Source: Cyclobacteriaceae bacterium (GTDB lineage Bacteria; Bacteroidota; Bacteroidia; Cytophagales; Cyclobacteriaceae). From it: a stretch of DNA of 64,000 nucleotides. Below are positions 19,401 through 28,986 of the stretch, in pieces. The notes below the pieces were generated by a model that saw only the letters and a list, made by a program, of their open reading frames with translations, did not search any database and was not told the origin of the DNA. Each line of letters begins with the position of its first letter. The stretch's first letter is position 1. The stretch is from assembly GCA_016787755.1 (NCBI GenBank), contig JAEUUA010000018.1, forward strand, positions 483,186 to 547,185. The letters are read 5' to 3'. The position numbers were made by a program, and so were the translations under genes.

Positions 19401-20014
19401 TTTTGCCGGAAGAAATTTCCAACGCTTATAAAGTCTGTTCTGAGTGGTTTGAAACAAGTTATATAGAAAATGAAGGTAATGGAAATTTTTCTGTTACACC
19501 ACTCCCTATTCAAATTCAAATCTCCCCGGTTCACGGAGTTGTTGTTGAAGATTACGATCGTGATGGTAATCTGGATGCATTGCTTATAGGTAATTCCTAT
19601 TCTACAGAAGTCTCAACCGGAAGATATGATGCTTCAATAGGATACTACTTAAAAGGGAATGGAAAAGGAGGATTTTCAGTAGTTGCCTCAGTGAATTCCG
19701 GCTTTATGGTAGATCAAGACTCAAAAAGTCTGGCAAAGTTGGTTGCCGCGGATGGACGCGAACTAATTCTTGCTGGAATTAATAATGGGATGTTAAAAGT
19801 GCACCGTTCGAATAGCATGGGTAATTATTTCATACCCTCATCAGATGCAGAATATGCAGATGTGAAATTGAAAGGGGGTGGCAGCTATCGCCATGAATTT
19901 TATTACGGGTCATCGTACCTTTCAAACAGCAGTCGTAAATTCAGATGGATGGACGACATGACTGAACTAACGATCCATCACACTGCGGGGAAGAAGACAA
20001 CCGTTAAGCCATGA
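16499..20014 (+). CDS. FG-GAP/VCBS repeat and ASPIC/UnbV-domain lipoprotein (first of a tandem pair)
   Basis: About 1171 residues from GTG 16499. Earlier in-frame codons give no signal, whereas this one gives a lipoprotein signal ending LMLVVGSC. The body has many calcium-binding FG-GAP repeats (for example DINNDGLQDIYF, DYDKDGDLDVYF, DADNDGDKDLYV). A UnbV/ASPIC-type domain lies in the middle (VKVIWPDGNLQVLMN), followed by a second set of repeats. The overall design resembles CRTAC1-type double propellers. It is probably surface-exposed and may bind glycan or cell-wall polymer. It overlaps its paralogue by four bases (ATGA), so the two are translationally coupled. Confidence 0.88.
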   Translation: MIKIRTRFVIIPSFALMLVVGSCRNTPNALYEKLTPEQTGIYFANNLSYSDTLSILDFEYLFNGGGVAIGDINNDGLQDIYFTGNMTSGKLYLNLGNLKFEDITEKAGMSTSVWCNGVTMVDINQDGYKDIFISVAGTRNTADNEKNNLLFVNTGNNTFLESAKAYGLQGTGHNIQTTFFDYDKDGDLDVYFLRNAFVEYSRNRARPKSVKGESSTTDQLYRNNGDNTFTDVSEQAGILIEGFGLGVQSCDINDDGWPDIYVSNDFITNDLLYINNQNGTFTNLAGKYFKHATYNAMGNDIADINNDGFVDLVEVDMLPADNYRWKVTIMGNTFDEFENGLRFGYEPQYIRNTLQLNNGNGTFSEIGYLAGIEATDWSWSPLIADYDNDGLKDLFITNGYRQDITNLDFIKFSERTLRMGTAEANKKERLEMLASIPGIQVPKYLFQNNGNLTFTDRSEAWGLSSLAYSNGAAYADLDNDGDLDLVTNNLDEAASIFKNSINNTSTDSLNFLRIGFEGPLFNREGFGTKVYVWNKGTLQYLYFTPFRGFLSSVEPFLHFGLRQISKLDSVKVIWPDGNLQVLMNVKSNQTLTLKYSEANPQQPKAKIKIPTLFEEATEIMGLSYVHSENDFVDFKVQPLLPHMHSRNGPGIAISDINNDGLDDFFIGGALGDQGTLFVQQRNGKFINSSLTKNNNLADQMGVLFFDADNDGDKDLYVVSGGTEEKKESMAYGDHLYINDGRGKFSEAVNSLPAIYQSGSCVIATDYDHDGDLDLFVGGRIIPGEYPMPANSHLLRNDSGNGKVLFTDITKICCPDLLNFGLVTAGLWTDVNNDGWKDLLLVGEFMPITYFKNNEGKSFEKIASPSLAHTHGWWNSLTAGDFDHDGDMDYIAGNLGLNSRYKGSTKEPLCIYANDYDKNGSIDPVMSLYINGEKQIAHTWDDLVKQIPPIRARFRTYEPYAKANFEKSFLPEEISNAYKVCSEWFETSYIENEGNGNFSVTPLPIQIQISPVHGVVVEDYDRDGNLDALLIGNSYSTEVSTGRYDASIGYYLKGNGKGGFSVVASVNSGFMVDQDSKSLAKLVAADGRELILAGINNGMLKVHRSNSMGNYFIPSSDAEYADVKLKGGGSYRHEFYYGSSYLSNSSRKFRWMDDMTELTIHHTAGKKTTVKP

Positions 20015-23000
20015 AGCGTTCCACTATATTTGTAGCCCTCCTCATGGCTTCATGGATCCTTACTAAATGCCAACCAAAAAAAAGTTCACTCTTTTCATTG
20101 GTTCCTTCCTCCCAGACAAATATCCATTTCAATAATTTATTAGTCGAAACTGAAGATGTGAATGTAAACACCTACATGAATATCTATACAGGAGCCGGGG
20201 TGGCCGCAGGAGATATCAATAATGATGGACTTACCGATTTGTTCTTTAGCGGGAATCAAGTAACAAGCAGGTTGTATTTAAACAAAGGAAATCTCACATT
20301 CGAAGACATAACGGAGTCCGCTGGAGTATTGAACACCCGTTGGGGTACGGGGGCGGTAATGGTAGATGTAAATCAAGATGGATGGCTTGATGTTTTTATG
20401 TGTGTCTCTGGCAATTCAATGGATAACAACAATCTAATATTTATCAATAACAAGGACAATACTTTTAAAGAATCAAGTAAACAATATGGCTTAACGGATA
20501 AGCGTCAGGCCATGCATGCTTCCTTTTTTGATTATGATAGAGATGGAGATCTTGATCTTTTTATTATTACTAATCCCGCCTCCTATGAAAATAAGGTCAA
20601 TCATCTTCAACCCAGGAAACTGCATGGAGAAAGCGAGAGTACAGATCTTCTTTATCGTAATAACGGTAATAATACATTTACTGATGTGTCGCTGGAAGCA
20701 GGCATTTTAGTAGAAGGGTACAGTCTTGGACTTGCCATTACAGACATCAACAACGATCAGTGGCCCGATATTTTTATCTCTAATGATTTTGTTGGTAATG
20801 ATATTCTGTATGTTAATAACAGAGATGGTACATTCATAAATGAGGCTGCCCGGTATTTTAAGCATACCAGTTTTGCTGGCATGGGCAATGATGTGGCCGA
20901 TATTAATAATGATGGGCTTGTTGATATTGTTGAGTTGGATATGCGACCCGAGGACAATAAAAGGCAGAAATTAATTATTCCTCCAACAGGTTATGACAAA
21001 TTCCAATTGTCGCTCAAGATGGGATACGAACCGCAATACACACGCAACACGCTTCAATTGAACCAAGGGAATAATAAGTTTAGTGAAATCGCTTTCCTCG
21101 CTGGAGTAAGCAGTACAGACTGGAGTTGGAGTCCTTTATTAGCTGATTACGATAATGATGGCGACAAAGATTTATTTGTTACAAATGGTTTTTTACGTGA
21201 CCTCGGAAATATGGACTTTATTAGTTATCAAAATATATATAATACACCACTCGGAACCGCACAATCCAAATCCGACAAAAAACTCAACTCAATTAAGGAA
21301 TTAGAGGGCGCTTCATTGCGAAATTACTTTTATGAAAATAATGGTCACCTTCAATTTATTGACCGTTCGGAAGCATGGGGTATCCACCAAGCAGGCTTTT
21401 CGCATGGAGCTACTTACGCAGATTTGGATAATGACGGTGATCTGGATATTGTTATAAATAATATGAATGCAGAAGCATCCATCTATCGCAATAATAGCAA
21501 TCAGCTCTTTGCCAGAAATTTTATCCGAATAAAATTAATAGGAAGTGACAAAAACAGGAATGGCATTGGTGCTTCGATGACAATCTATACCCACACAAAA
21601 AAACAATTCTTAGAGAATTACAAGAGTCGTGGTTTTGAATCCGGTATGGATGATGTGCTTCACATTGGTTTGGATACGGCTACCATCATTGATTCATTAG
21701 AGGTTACCTGGCCTGATGGAAATCAACAAACACTAAAGCACATAGAGTCCAATCAACTACTTCAGGTACACTATAAAGAGGCAACAAAACAAGTTAGCTA
21801 TTTGAAGGCTATGCCGAAACTTTTTTCATCCCTATCCAATGCAGGAATAACCTATGAGCATAAAGAAAATACATTTGTGGATTTTAAGGTACAGCCACTA
21901 CTTCCGCATACTCATTCTAAAAACGGACCCGGTATTGCCGTGAGTGATTTGAATAAAGATGGATTGGAAGATTTTTTTGTTGGTGGGACAACAGCGGGCC
22001 CTGGTGCTCTCTTCATTCAAAAACCAGATGGAACATTTGAAAATTGGTCTACCCTGTCACAAAGCAATCTTGCTGATGATATGGGAGTTCTCTTCTTTGA
22101 TGCCGATGGAGACGGTGATGATGATTTATATGTTGTCTCAGGTGGGTCTGAAGAAATCAAAGAATCAAGGTCTTACCAGGATCATTTATATTTAAATAAT
22201 GGACAAGGAATATTTACCGAATCAGTTGATGCCCTCCCCCCTTTGATACAAAGCGGTTCCTGCGTCATCGCTGCCGACTATGATCATGATGGAGACCTTG
22301 ATCTTTTTGTTGGGGGAAGGTTGGTGCCAGGAGAATATCCACTCCCAGCCAATAGCTACTTACTGAGAAATGATTCAGATCATACAGGGTGTAAGTTTAT
22401 AAATATAACCTTATCCGTTGCACCCAAATTACTTTCGTTGGGCATGGTAACAGGAGGTTTATGGACTGATGTTGATAATGATGGATGGATGGATTTAATG
22501 TTGGTTGGAGAATTTATGCCAATCACTTTTTTCAAAAACATCAATGGGAAAACTTTCGAAAAGCAAGAAAGCCAATCTCTTGCCAGAACAAGCGGGTGGT
22601 GGAACAGTATTACTGCTGGTGACTTTGATCGTGATGGGGATATGGATTACATCGCTGGAAATCTTGGATTAAATTCCAGATATCAAGGTACAGCCGAAGA
22701 ACCTGTTTGCGTGTATGCTAAAGATTATGACAAAAATGGATCTATCGATCCCGTAATGACGTATTATCTGGAAGGAAATAAACACATCATCCACTCGCGA
22801 GACGAACTGATTAGTCAAATTAGTGTAATGAAATTACGATTTAATAATTACAAGGATTATGCAGAAGCGAATTTTGAAAATTCATTTTTAAAATCTGAAA
22901 TTGATGGTGCATACGTAACGTGCGCGGAGCGTTTCGAAACGTCCTATATCAAGAATATGGGGGGTGGAAATTTTGAGATTGAAGCACTTCCCATTGAATG

Positions 23001-23502
23001 TCAGTTCGCTCCTGTATTCGGAATGGTTGTAAATGATTTTAATGAGGATGGTTTTTTAGATGCCTTGCTCACAGGAAATTCTTATGCACCCGAAGGGACT
23101 ACCGGGCGATATGATGCCTCTGTCGGGGTATACCTTCAAGGTAATGGCGCTGGAAAGTTTAACCCATTAAGCGCTATCGAAAGTGGGATTTACATCGATG
23201 GCGATGCAAAAGGTCTCGCTGCCTTAAGCGATGCAACGGGTAACGGAATTTTACTTAACGGAAATAATTCCTCAGCTATTAAAACATTTGTTTACAAACA
23301 GCACCGGAAAAAAGTGATGGTTAATAATGATGATGTTTACGCACTGCTTACCCTGCAAGATGGAAGCATTTTTAAACAGGAATTTTACTTTGGATCCACT
23401 TATCTTTCCCAATCATCCAGACAACTACTTATTCCTTCTAATGTTGTTTCCCTCAAAATCTTTAACAACAAAGGAATTTCACACAGTGTTTCATTAAACT
23501 AA
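20011..23502 (+). CDS. FG-GAP/VCBS repeat and ASPIC/UnbV-domain lipoprotein (second of a tandem pair)
   Basis: 1163 residues. Lipoprotein signal with Cys20 (SWILTKC). Same architecture as the preceding gene: FG-GAP repeats (DINNDGLTDLFF, DYDRDGDLDLFI), central UnbV-type block (LEVTWPDGNQQTLKH), then a second propeller with VDFKVQPLLPHTHSKNGPGI, which is nearly identical in the first protein. The two are clear tandem paralogues, divergent along their whole length. No catalytic motif of a known glycosidase is visible in either. Likely surface calcium-binding adhesins or binding proteins of the carbohydrate locus. An amidohydrolase lipoprotein follows 18 bases later. Confidence 0.88.
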   Translation: MKRSTIFVALLMASWILTKCQPKKSSLFSLVPSSQTNIHFNNLLVETEDVNVNTYMNIYTGAGVAAGDINNDGLTDLFFSGNQVTSRLYLNKGNLTFEDITESAGVLNTRWGTGAVMVDVNQDGWLDVFMCVSGNSMDNNNLIFINNKDNTFKESSKQYGLTDKRQAMHASFFDYDRDGDLDLFIITNPASYENKVNHLQPRKLHGESESTDLLYRNNGNNTFTDVSLEAGILVEGYSLGLAITDINNDQWPDIFISNDFVGNDILYVNNRDGTFINEAARYFKHTSFAGMGNDVADINNDGLVDIVELDMRPEDNKRQKLIIPPTGYDKFQLSLKMGYEPQYTRNTLQLNQGNNKFSEIAFLAGVSSTDWSWSPLLADYDNDGDKDLFVTNGFLRDLGNMDFISYQNIYNTPLGTAQSKSDKKLNSIKELEGASLRNYFYENNGHLQFIDRSEAWGIHQAGFSHGATYADLDNDGDLDIVINNMNAEASIYRNNSNQLFARNFIRIKLIGSDKNRNGIGASMTIYTHTKKQFLENYKSRGFESGMDDVLHIGLDTATIIDSLEVTWPDGNQQTLKHIESNQLLQVHYKEATKQVSYLKAMPKLFSSLSNAGITYEHKENTFVDFKVQPLLPHTHSKNGPGIAVSDLNKDGLEDFFVGGTTAGPGALFIQKPDGTFENWSTLSQSNLADDMGVLFFDADGDGDDDLYVVSGGSEEIKESRSYQDHLYLNNGQGIFTESVDALPPLIQSGSCVIAADYDHDGDLDLFVGGRLVPGEYPLPANSYLLRNDSDHTGCKFINITLSVAPKLLSLGMVTGGLWTDVDNDGWMDLMLVGEFMPITFFKNINGKTFEKQESQSLARTSGWWNSITAGDFDRDGDMDYIAGNLGLNSRYQGTAEEPVCVYAKDYDKNGSIDPVMTYYLEGNKHIIHSRDELISQISVMKLRFNNYKDYAEANFENSFLKSEIDGAYVTCAERFETSYIKNMGGGNFEIEALPIECQFAPVFGMVVNDFNEDGFLDALLTGNSYAPEGTTGRYDASVGVYLQGNGAGKFNPLSAIESGIYIDGDAKGLAALSDATGNGILLNGNNSSAIKTFVYKQHRKKVMVNNDDVYALLTLQDGSIFKQEFYFGSTYLSQSSRQLLIPSNVVSLKIFNNKGISHSVSLN

Positions 23503-23520
23503 AATTCAAACCCAGTCGAT

Positions 23521-24591
23521 ATGATTAAATTAGTCCTAACAATCGCCTCACTCCTGTTTCTGTTTATGGGTTGTACCTCTGAGTATTATACCGAGAGTGA
23601 TTATAAATCTATCAAGAAGATTGACACCCACATGCATCTCCATTCAAAAAACACAGTGCTGTCCGAGCTGGCAAAGGAGGATAATTTTAGTTTACTGGAC
23701 GTTATGGTGGATGTTCCTGATTATCCACCGATCGAAGATCAGGAACAATTCGCGTTAGATCAAGTACAGGCATTTCCGGATCGTGTGAAATATCTTACGG
23801 CTTTCACACTTACTCATTGGGATTCAGCGAGCTGGGTGAATGAGACAATTGCACACTTAAAATCTTCTTTTGCCAAAGGTGCCTTGGGAATAAAAATTTG
23901 GAAAAACATTGGAATGGTTTATAAAGATTCATCCGATCGATTTATTATGATAGACAATCCGCGCTTTGATCCCATCATCCAATACATTATCCAACAAAAT
24001 AAAACCGTGATGGGTCATTTAGGAGAACCAAAAAACTGTTGGTTACCCATTGAGCAAATGACGGTTAACAACGATAAAAACTATTTCAAAAATAATCCTG
24101 AGTATCATATGTTTCTTCATCCTGAATATCCCTCCTATGAGGAGCAGATTAATGCGCGCGATAATTTTTTAGCACGCCATCCTGATCTGCGTTTTGTAGG
24201 AGCTCATTTAGGAAGCTTAGAATATAATGTAGACTCGCTAGCGAAGCGTTTAGATAAATTTCCAAACATGGCAGCTGATATGGCGGCTCGAATTTCACAT
24301 CTGCAATATCAATCAAAAAAAGACCGTGAGAAAGTGCGCAATTTTATGATTAAATATTATGACCGACTTATTTATGGTTCTGATACTGGCATTGAAACAG
24401 ATTCCAATTCGTCCGAGATAAAGAAACAGTTGCATGATCGATGGATTAATGATTGGAAATATTTTGCAACCGATGAAATAATGATGGCAGAGGAAGTTGA
24501 TGGAGAATTTCAGGGTCTAAAACTTCCTAAAAGAGTGATCGAGCATATTTATCATAATAATGCCGTAAAGTGGTTTCGCTTTGAAGAATAA
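23521..24591 (+). CDS. Amidohydrolase-family lipoprotein
   Basis: 356 residues. Lipobox LFMGC (Cys18), then an amidohydrolase_2 barrel: IDTHMHLHS for the first metal ligands, GALGIKIWKNIGM, MGHLGEPKN, FVGAHLGSLEYN and LIYGSDTGIE with the catalytic Asp. It is last in the FG-GAP operon, 18 bases after the second paralogue. Its sequence differs from the other exported amidohydrolase at 9244 except for these motifs, so the two probably act on different substrates or at different steps. Reaction unknown: an amidase, lactonase or decarboxylase are the family options. Confidence 0.85.
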   Translation: MIKLVLTIASLLFLFMGCTSEYYTESDYKSIKKIDTHMHLHSKNTVLSELAKEDNFSLLDVMVDVPDYPPIEDQEQFALDQVQAFPDRVKYLTAFTLTHWDSASWVNETIAHLKSSFAKGALGIKIWKNIGMVYKDSSDRFIMIDNPRFDPIIQYIIQQNKTVMGHLGEPKNCWLPIEQMTVNNDKNYFKNNPEYHMFLHPEYPSYEEQINARDNFLARHPDLRFVGAHLGSLEYNVDSLAKRLDKFPNMAADMAARISHLQYQSKKDREKVRNFMIKYYDRLIYGSDTGIETDSNSSEIKKQLHDRWINDWKYFATDEIMMAEEVDGEFQGLKLPKRVIEHIYHNNAVKWFRFEE

Positions 24592-24670
24592 GAATTCTTA
24601 AGAAAGAATCGTCATGAACCAATACCTAACAGACGTGAGTATACTTTTTTAACAAATTTTTTAATCATCG

Positions 24671-24702
24671 TTTGGAAACTCTACCAAACTGGTATACGTT
24701 TG
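24671..24702 (+). promoter_or_regulatory. Bacteroidota promoter of the methionine leader (TTTG / TACGTTTG)
   Basis: TTTG (24671-24674), 20 bases, then TACGTTTG (24695-24702): an exact fit to the Bacteroidota -33/-7 consensus TTTG-N19-21-TAnnTTTG. Transcription would start about 24705-24709, some 30 bases before the riboswitch P1 stem. Confidence 0.8.
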
Positions 24703-24738
24703 TGTCATCATAGTCGGTGAGGCATTTTGCTAACCCGA

Positions 24739-24858
24739 TTTATAAAGAAGCGTGGAGAGTACAGGCTCTTTGAAGCGCTAGCAACCAATCTTTCGAGAAA
24801 TCGAAAGGGAAACGGTGCTAAATCCTGCTCCTGGCAAGGTGCCAAGGAGGACTATAAA
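24739..24858 (+). promoter_or_regulatory. SAM-I (S-box) riboswitch before metY
   Basis: P1 is TTTATA (24739-24744) with TATAAA (24853-24858). Between them are S-box landmarks in order: CGTGGAGAGTACAGGCTC, TTGAAGC, AGCAACC, a TTTCGAGAAATCGAAA hairpin arm, CGGTGCTAAATCCTGC, and the P4 hairpin CTCCTGGCA-AGG-TGCCAAGGAG. This is the known aptamer that binds S-adenosylmethionine and lowers expression of methionine genes. A protein reading frame that covers it was rejected. No clear U-tract terminator follows P1. Instead, a leader ORF starts 14 bases after it. Confidence 0.92.
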
Positions 24859-24871
24859 CCGGTAATGCAGT

Positions 24872-25010
24872 ATGAAAACAAATTTCAATTCACTCAAAAA
24901 ACGGTCAACGCTAAAACGTTCGACTCACTCAACCGAATCTCTTCCTCAAAATTTTGCTCGAATTAGAAACTCTCATGCACAGGCTGAGCCTTGTTGTATG
25001 TGTTGTTGTT

Positions 25011-25012
<2 letters not shown>
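24872..25012 (+). CDS. Cys-rich leader peptide ORF (46 codons, ends Cys-Cys-Met-Cys-Cys-Cys)
   Basis: Starts at ATG 24872, 14 bases after the riboswitch P1. It encodes a basic Ser/Lys/Arg-rich N-terminal half, then FARIRNSHAQAEP, and ends CCMCCC directly before the TAG at 25010. Five of the last six sense codons are TGT. Too short for ordinary ORF calling. The pattern is that of a cysteine-responsive leader peptide, by analogy with His, Leu or Trp leaders and the polycysteine leaders reported in mycobacteria. The stop codon overlaps the 5' arm of a hairpin. No signal peptide. The alternative is a small Cys-rich metal-binding peptide. Confidence 0.7.
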
Positions 25013-26464
<1,452 letters not shown>

Positions 26465-26527
26465 TCCCGTAGTTAAAATACAAAAAAGTGATTAGGGTAT
26501 TTCGAAAATAAATTATTTACTAAAATA

Positions 26528-26568
26528 AACCCACCCCTCTCCTTTGGAGAGGGGCCGGGGGTGAGGTT
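26528..26568. repeat. REP-like palindromic element just before metX
   Basis: CCCCTCTCC-TTT-GGAGAGGGG (26534-26554) is a perfect 9-bp stem with a 3-base loop, flanked by AACCCA on the left and GGGGGTGAGGTT on the right as a second, nested complement. It ends on the base before the metX ATG. This G/C-rich block stands out from the AT-rich surroundings and looks like a mobile or repeated extragenic palindrome. Confidence 0.65.
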
Positions 26569-27612
26569 ATGTCAAAATCAGAATCCATATTTCATCACGC
26601 TGATGAATTCGAGTTGGAGTCCGGGGGAGTTCTCCCGGGCTTCCAACTTAAATACACAACACTGGGTCAACTCAATAGAGACAAAAGTAATGTGATATGG
26701 ATTTGTCATGCCCTTACGGGGAGTTCAGATTTTACGGATTGGTGGAAAGGCTTGTTTACCGAAGGAAGTCCGTTTGATCCCCGTGACTTCTTTATAATCT
26801 GTGCAAACACACTGGGTGGTTGCTATGGGTCTACCGGATCACTTTCCATTAATCCAAAAACGGGTACCCCTTACTATCATACATTTCCCTTCCTCACGAA
26901 CCGTGATATCATACGCAGTTTTGATTTATTGAGACAACATCTGAACATTTCAAAAATTCATACACTGCTTGGCGGATCACTGGGTGGGCAACAAGTGTTG
27001 GAATGGGCAATTGAACAACCTGATTTGTTTGAGAACATTATGCCCATCGCCACTAATGCATTTCATTCACCCTGGGGCATAGCTTTTAATGAAGCACAAA
27101 GAATGGCCATCGAAGCTGATGCTACCTGGAAAGAAGCTGATGCAAGAGCCGGTATTGAAGGCATGAAAGCTGCCCGTGCAATGGGCATGATTTCATTTCG
27201 CACGTATGATACTTTTTTGAACACCCAGCGTGAAAAGACTGCAGAAAAAGTAGATGATTATCGAGCATCTTCATATCAAAAGTACCAAGGGCAAAAACTA
27301 TCAAACCGATTTAATGCCTTTACTTATTGGGTGCTAACGAAAGCAATGGACGCACATCATGTCGGTCGTGACCGAAATAGTTTAGAAGAAGCATTGAAGA
27401 AAATAAAAGCAAACACGTTAGTAATTGGAATTGATACGGATCTGTTATTTCCGATTCGCGAGCAAAAATACCTGGCCCAAAACATTGAGGGGGCCAAGTT
27501 GGATATCCTTACCAGTCTTCATGGGCATGATGGATTTTTGGTGGAGTTTGATCAATTCAAGAATAGCGTTAGAAAATTTTTAAGAGAATTAAAGAAAGAA
27601 ACAATAGTATGA
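26569..27612 (+). CDS. metX: Homoserine O-acetyltransferase
   Basis: 347 residues, alpha/beta-hydrolase fold. The nucleophile Ser137 is in GGSLGGQQVLEW, the catalytic Asp in GIDTDLLFP and the His in LHGHDGFLVEFD, with the family motifs ICHALTGSSDFTDWW and NTLGGCYGSTG. It acetylates homoserine with acetyl-CoA to supply MetY. Length is normal for MetX. Its ATG directly follows the palindromic element, and its stop overlaps the hom start (ATGA), so translation of hom is probably coupled to it. Confidence 0.95.
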   Translation: MSKSESIFHHADEFELESGGVLPGFQLKYTTLGQLNRDKSNVIWICHALTGSSDFTDWWKGLFTEGSPFDPRDFFIICANTLGGCYGSTGSLSINPKTGTPYYHTFPFLTNRDIIRSFDLLRQHLNISKIHTLLGGSLGGQQVLEWAIEQPDLFENIMPIATNAFHSPWGIAFNEAQRMAIEADATWKEADARAGIEGMKAARAMGMISFRTYDTFLNTQREKTAEKVDDYRASSYQKYQGQKLSNRFNAFTYWVLTKAMDAHHVGRDRNSLEEALKKIKANTLVIGIDTDLLFPIREQKYLAQNIEGAKLDILTSLHGHDGFLVEFDQFKNSVRKFLRELKKETIV

Positions 27613-28835
27613 AGAAGAATTTGAAGCTTGGCCTGTTTGGTTTTGGTTGTGTTGGGCAAGGGCTCCATCACGTACTGAATGAAACTCATGGCGTAAAAGC
27701 AGAGATCAAAAAAATCTGCGTGAAGAATAAAACAAAGTCGAGGATTATTGATGCTACCTACTTTACCTATGATGCTAACGATATCCTGAATGATCCTGAA
27801 ATTGATGTAGTGGTTGAATTGATTGACGATGCCAATGCTGCATTCGAAATTGTAAAGAATGCGGTGATCAATGGCAAGCATGTGGTAACAGCTAACAAGA
27901 AAATGTTAGCTGAACACCTAAAGGAAATTTATGATCTGCAACAGCAGTATGATAAATCGATTCTATACGAGGGTTCTGTATGTGGAAGTATTCCTATTCT
28001 TCGCAATCTGGAAGAATATTATGACAACGATTTAATCACGAGTATTGAAGGAATTTTTAACGGGTCAACCAACTACATTCTTACCAAAGTTTTTGAAGAA
28101 AGGAAAAGTTATTTAGAAGCTTTGAGGGCTGCACAAGATTTGGGTTTTGCTGAAAGCGATCCGGCTCTTGACGTAAAGGGATTTGATGCCAAATATAAAC
28201 TTACCGTTGCTATTGCTCATACCTTTGGTGTTTTTGTAAACCCTGAAAACATTACCAACATCGGCATTCAAAATATTTCACCTGTTGATTTAAAGTATGC
28301 CCGCGAAAATAATTTGACTATCAAACTGGTCGCTCACGCCAGCAAAAGAGATGGTAACATTTATGCCTTTGTAGCCCCTCAATTTATTCCGCTTGATCAT
28401 ATGCTGGCATCCGTGCGTAACGAGTACAATGCAGTTTTGGTAGAAGGGGCTTTCGCTGAAAAGCAAGTCTTTATTGGAAAGGGGGCAGGCAGTTATCCAA
28501 CGGGAAGTGCAGTTCTGTCTGACATCTCAGCTTTAACTTTCGATTACCGTTACGAGTATAAAAAATATACACAAGGCGAGGGGCTACCTTTCTCTAATGA
28601 TGTGCTTTTGGATGCAATTGTCAGTTTCCCGGAAGGATCGCTGATCTCTAACAAAGACTTTGAGAATTTCAAAGGGGGTTATCAAGGCAATGGATTGCAG
28701 TATTTGCAAGGAACCGTGCGACTCGAGAAACTAAAAGAATGGTCGAAATGGGACAGTGTTAGTGTAATTCTTGCACCACAGGCCAATTTGACTCCTGCCA
28801 ATGCTACTGAAAAAGAAGAGCGTTTATCGGCCTGA
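27609..28835 (+). CDS. hom: Homoserine dehydrogenase
   Basis: 408 residues. NAD(P)-binding motif GLFGFGCVGQG near the N terminus, TANKKMLA, the hinge block SVCGSIPILRNLEEYYDN, and the catalytic NGSTNYILTKVFEE, with ESDPALDVKGFDAKYKL giving the substrate-binding region. It reduces aspartate semialdehyde to homoserine and is not fused to aspartokinase. It overlaps metX by four bases and ends the operon before the terminator at 28868. Gathering hom, metX and metY under one SAM riboswitch makes a direct homoserine-to-homocysteine unit. Confidence 0.95.
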   Translation: MKKNLKLGLFGFGCVGQGLHHVLNETHGVKAEIKKICVKNKTKSRIIDATYFTYDANDILNDPEIDVVVELIDDANAAFEIVKNAVINGKHVVTANKKMLAEHLKEIYDLQQQYDKSILYEGSVCGSIPILRNLEEYYDNDLITSIEGIFNGSTNYILTKVFEERKSYLEALRAAQDLGFAESDPALDVKGFDAKYKLTVAIAHTFGVFVNPENITNIGIQNISPVDLKYARENNLTIKLVAHASKRDGNIYAFVAPQFIPLDHMLASVRNEYNAVLVEGAFAEKQVFIGKGAGSYPTGSAVLSDISALTFDYRYEYKKYTQGEGLPFSNDVLLDAIVSFPEGSLISNKDFENFKGGYQGNGLQYLQGTVRLEKLKEWSKWDSVSVILAPQANLTPANATEKEERLSA

Positions 28836-28867
28836 GGAATATTTGATCAGATTTAAACAAGTTCGAC

Positions 28868-28891
28868 AGCAACCTTAGGGTTGCCTTTTTG
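28868..28891 (+). terminator. Terminator of the metY-metX-hom operon
   Basis: GCAACC (28869-28874) and GGTTGC (28879-28884) form a 6-bp stem with a 4-base loop, followed by CTTTTTG. It lies about 33 bases after the hom stop. Confidence 0.75.
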
Positions 28892-28952
28892 TTATTGATA
28901 GGAAACTAAGGAATTTTAGAGGCTGTTAAATGGGTCTTTTAGCCCGGATTCC

Positions 28953-28960
28953 TATATTTG
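28953..28960 (+). promoter_or_regulatory. Bacteroidota -7 promoter element before nqrF (TATATTTG)
   Basis: TATATTTG is an exact TAnnTTTG match 27 bases before the nqrF ATG. The TTTG at -33 is not conserved. It supports independent transcription of nqrF. Confidence 0.55.
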
Positions 28961-28986
28961 TAGCCCAAGATTAATTCTATTTATCC

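Noticed and set aside
16682..23100. Possible DNA tandem repeats with GATNNNGATGG-like units
   Set aside because: They come from FG-GAP calcium loops in the encoded proteins, not from DNA repeats.
24727..24966. 79-codon open frame across the riboswitch
   Set aside because: It translates the SAM-I aptamer itself; the conserved RNA explains the sequence.
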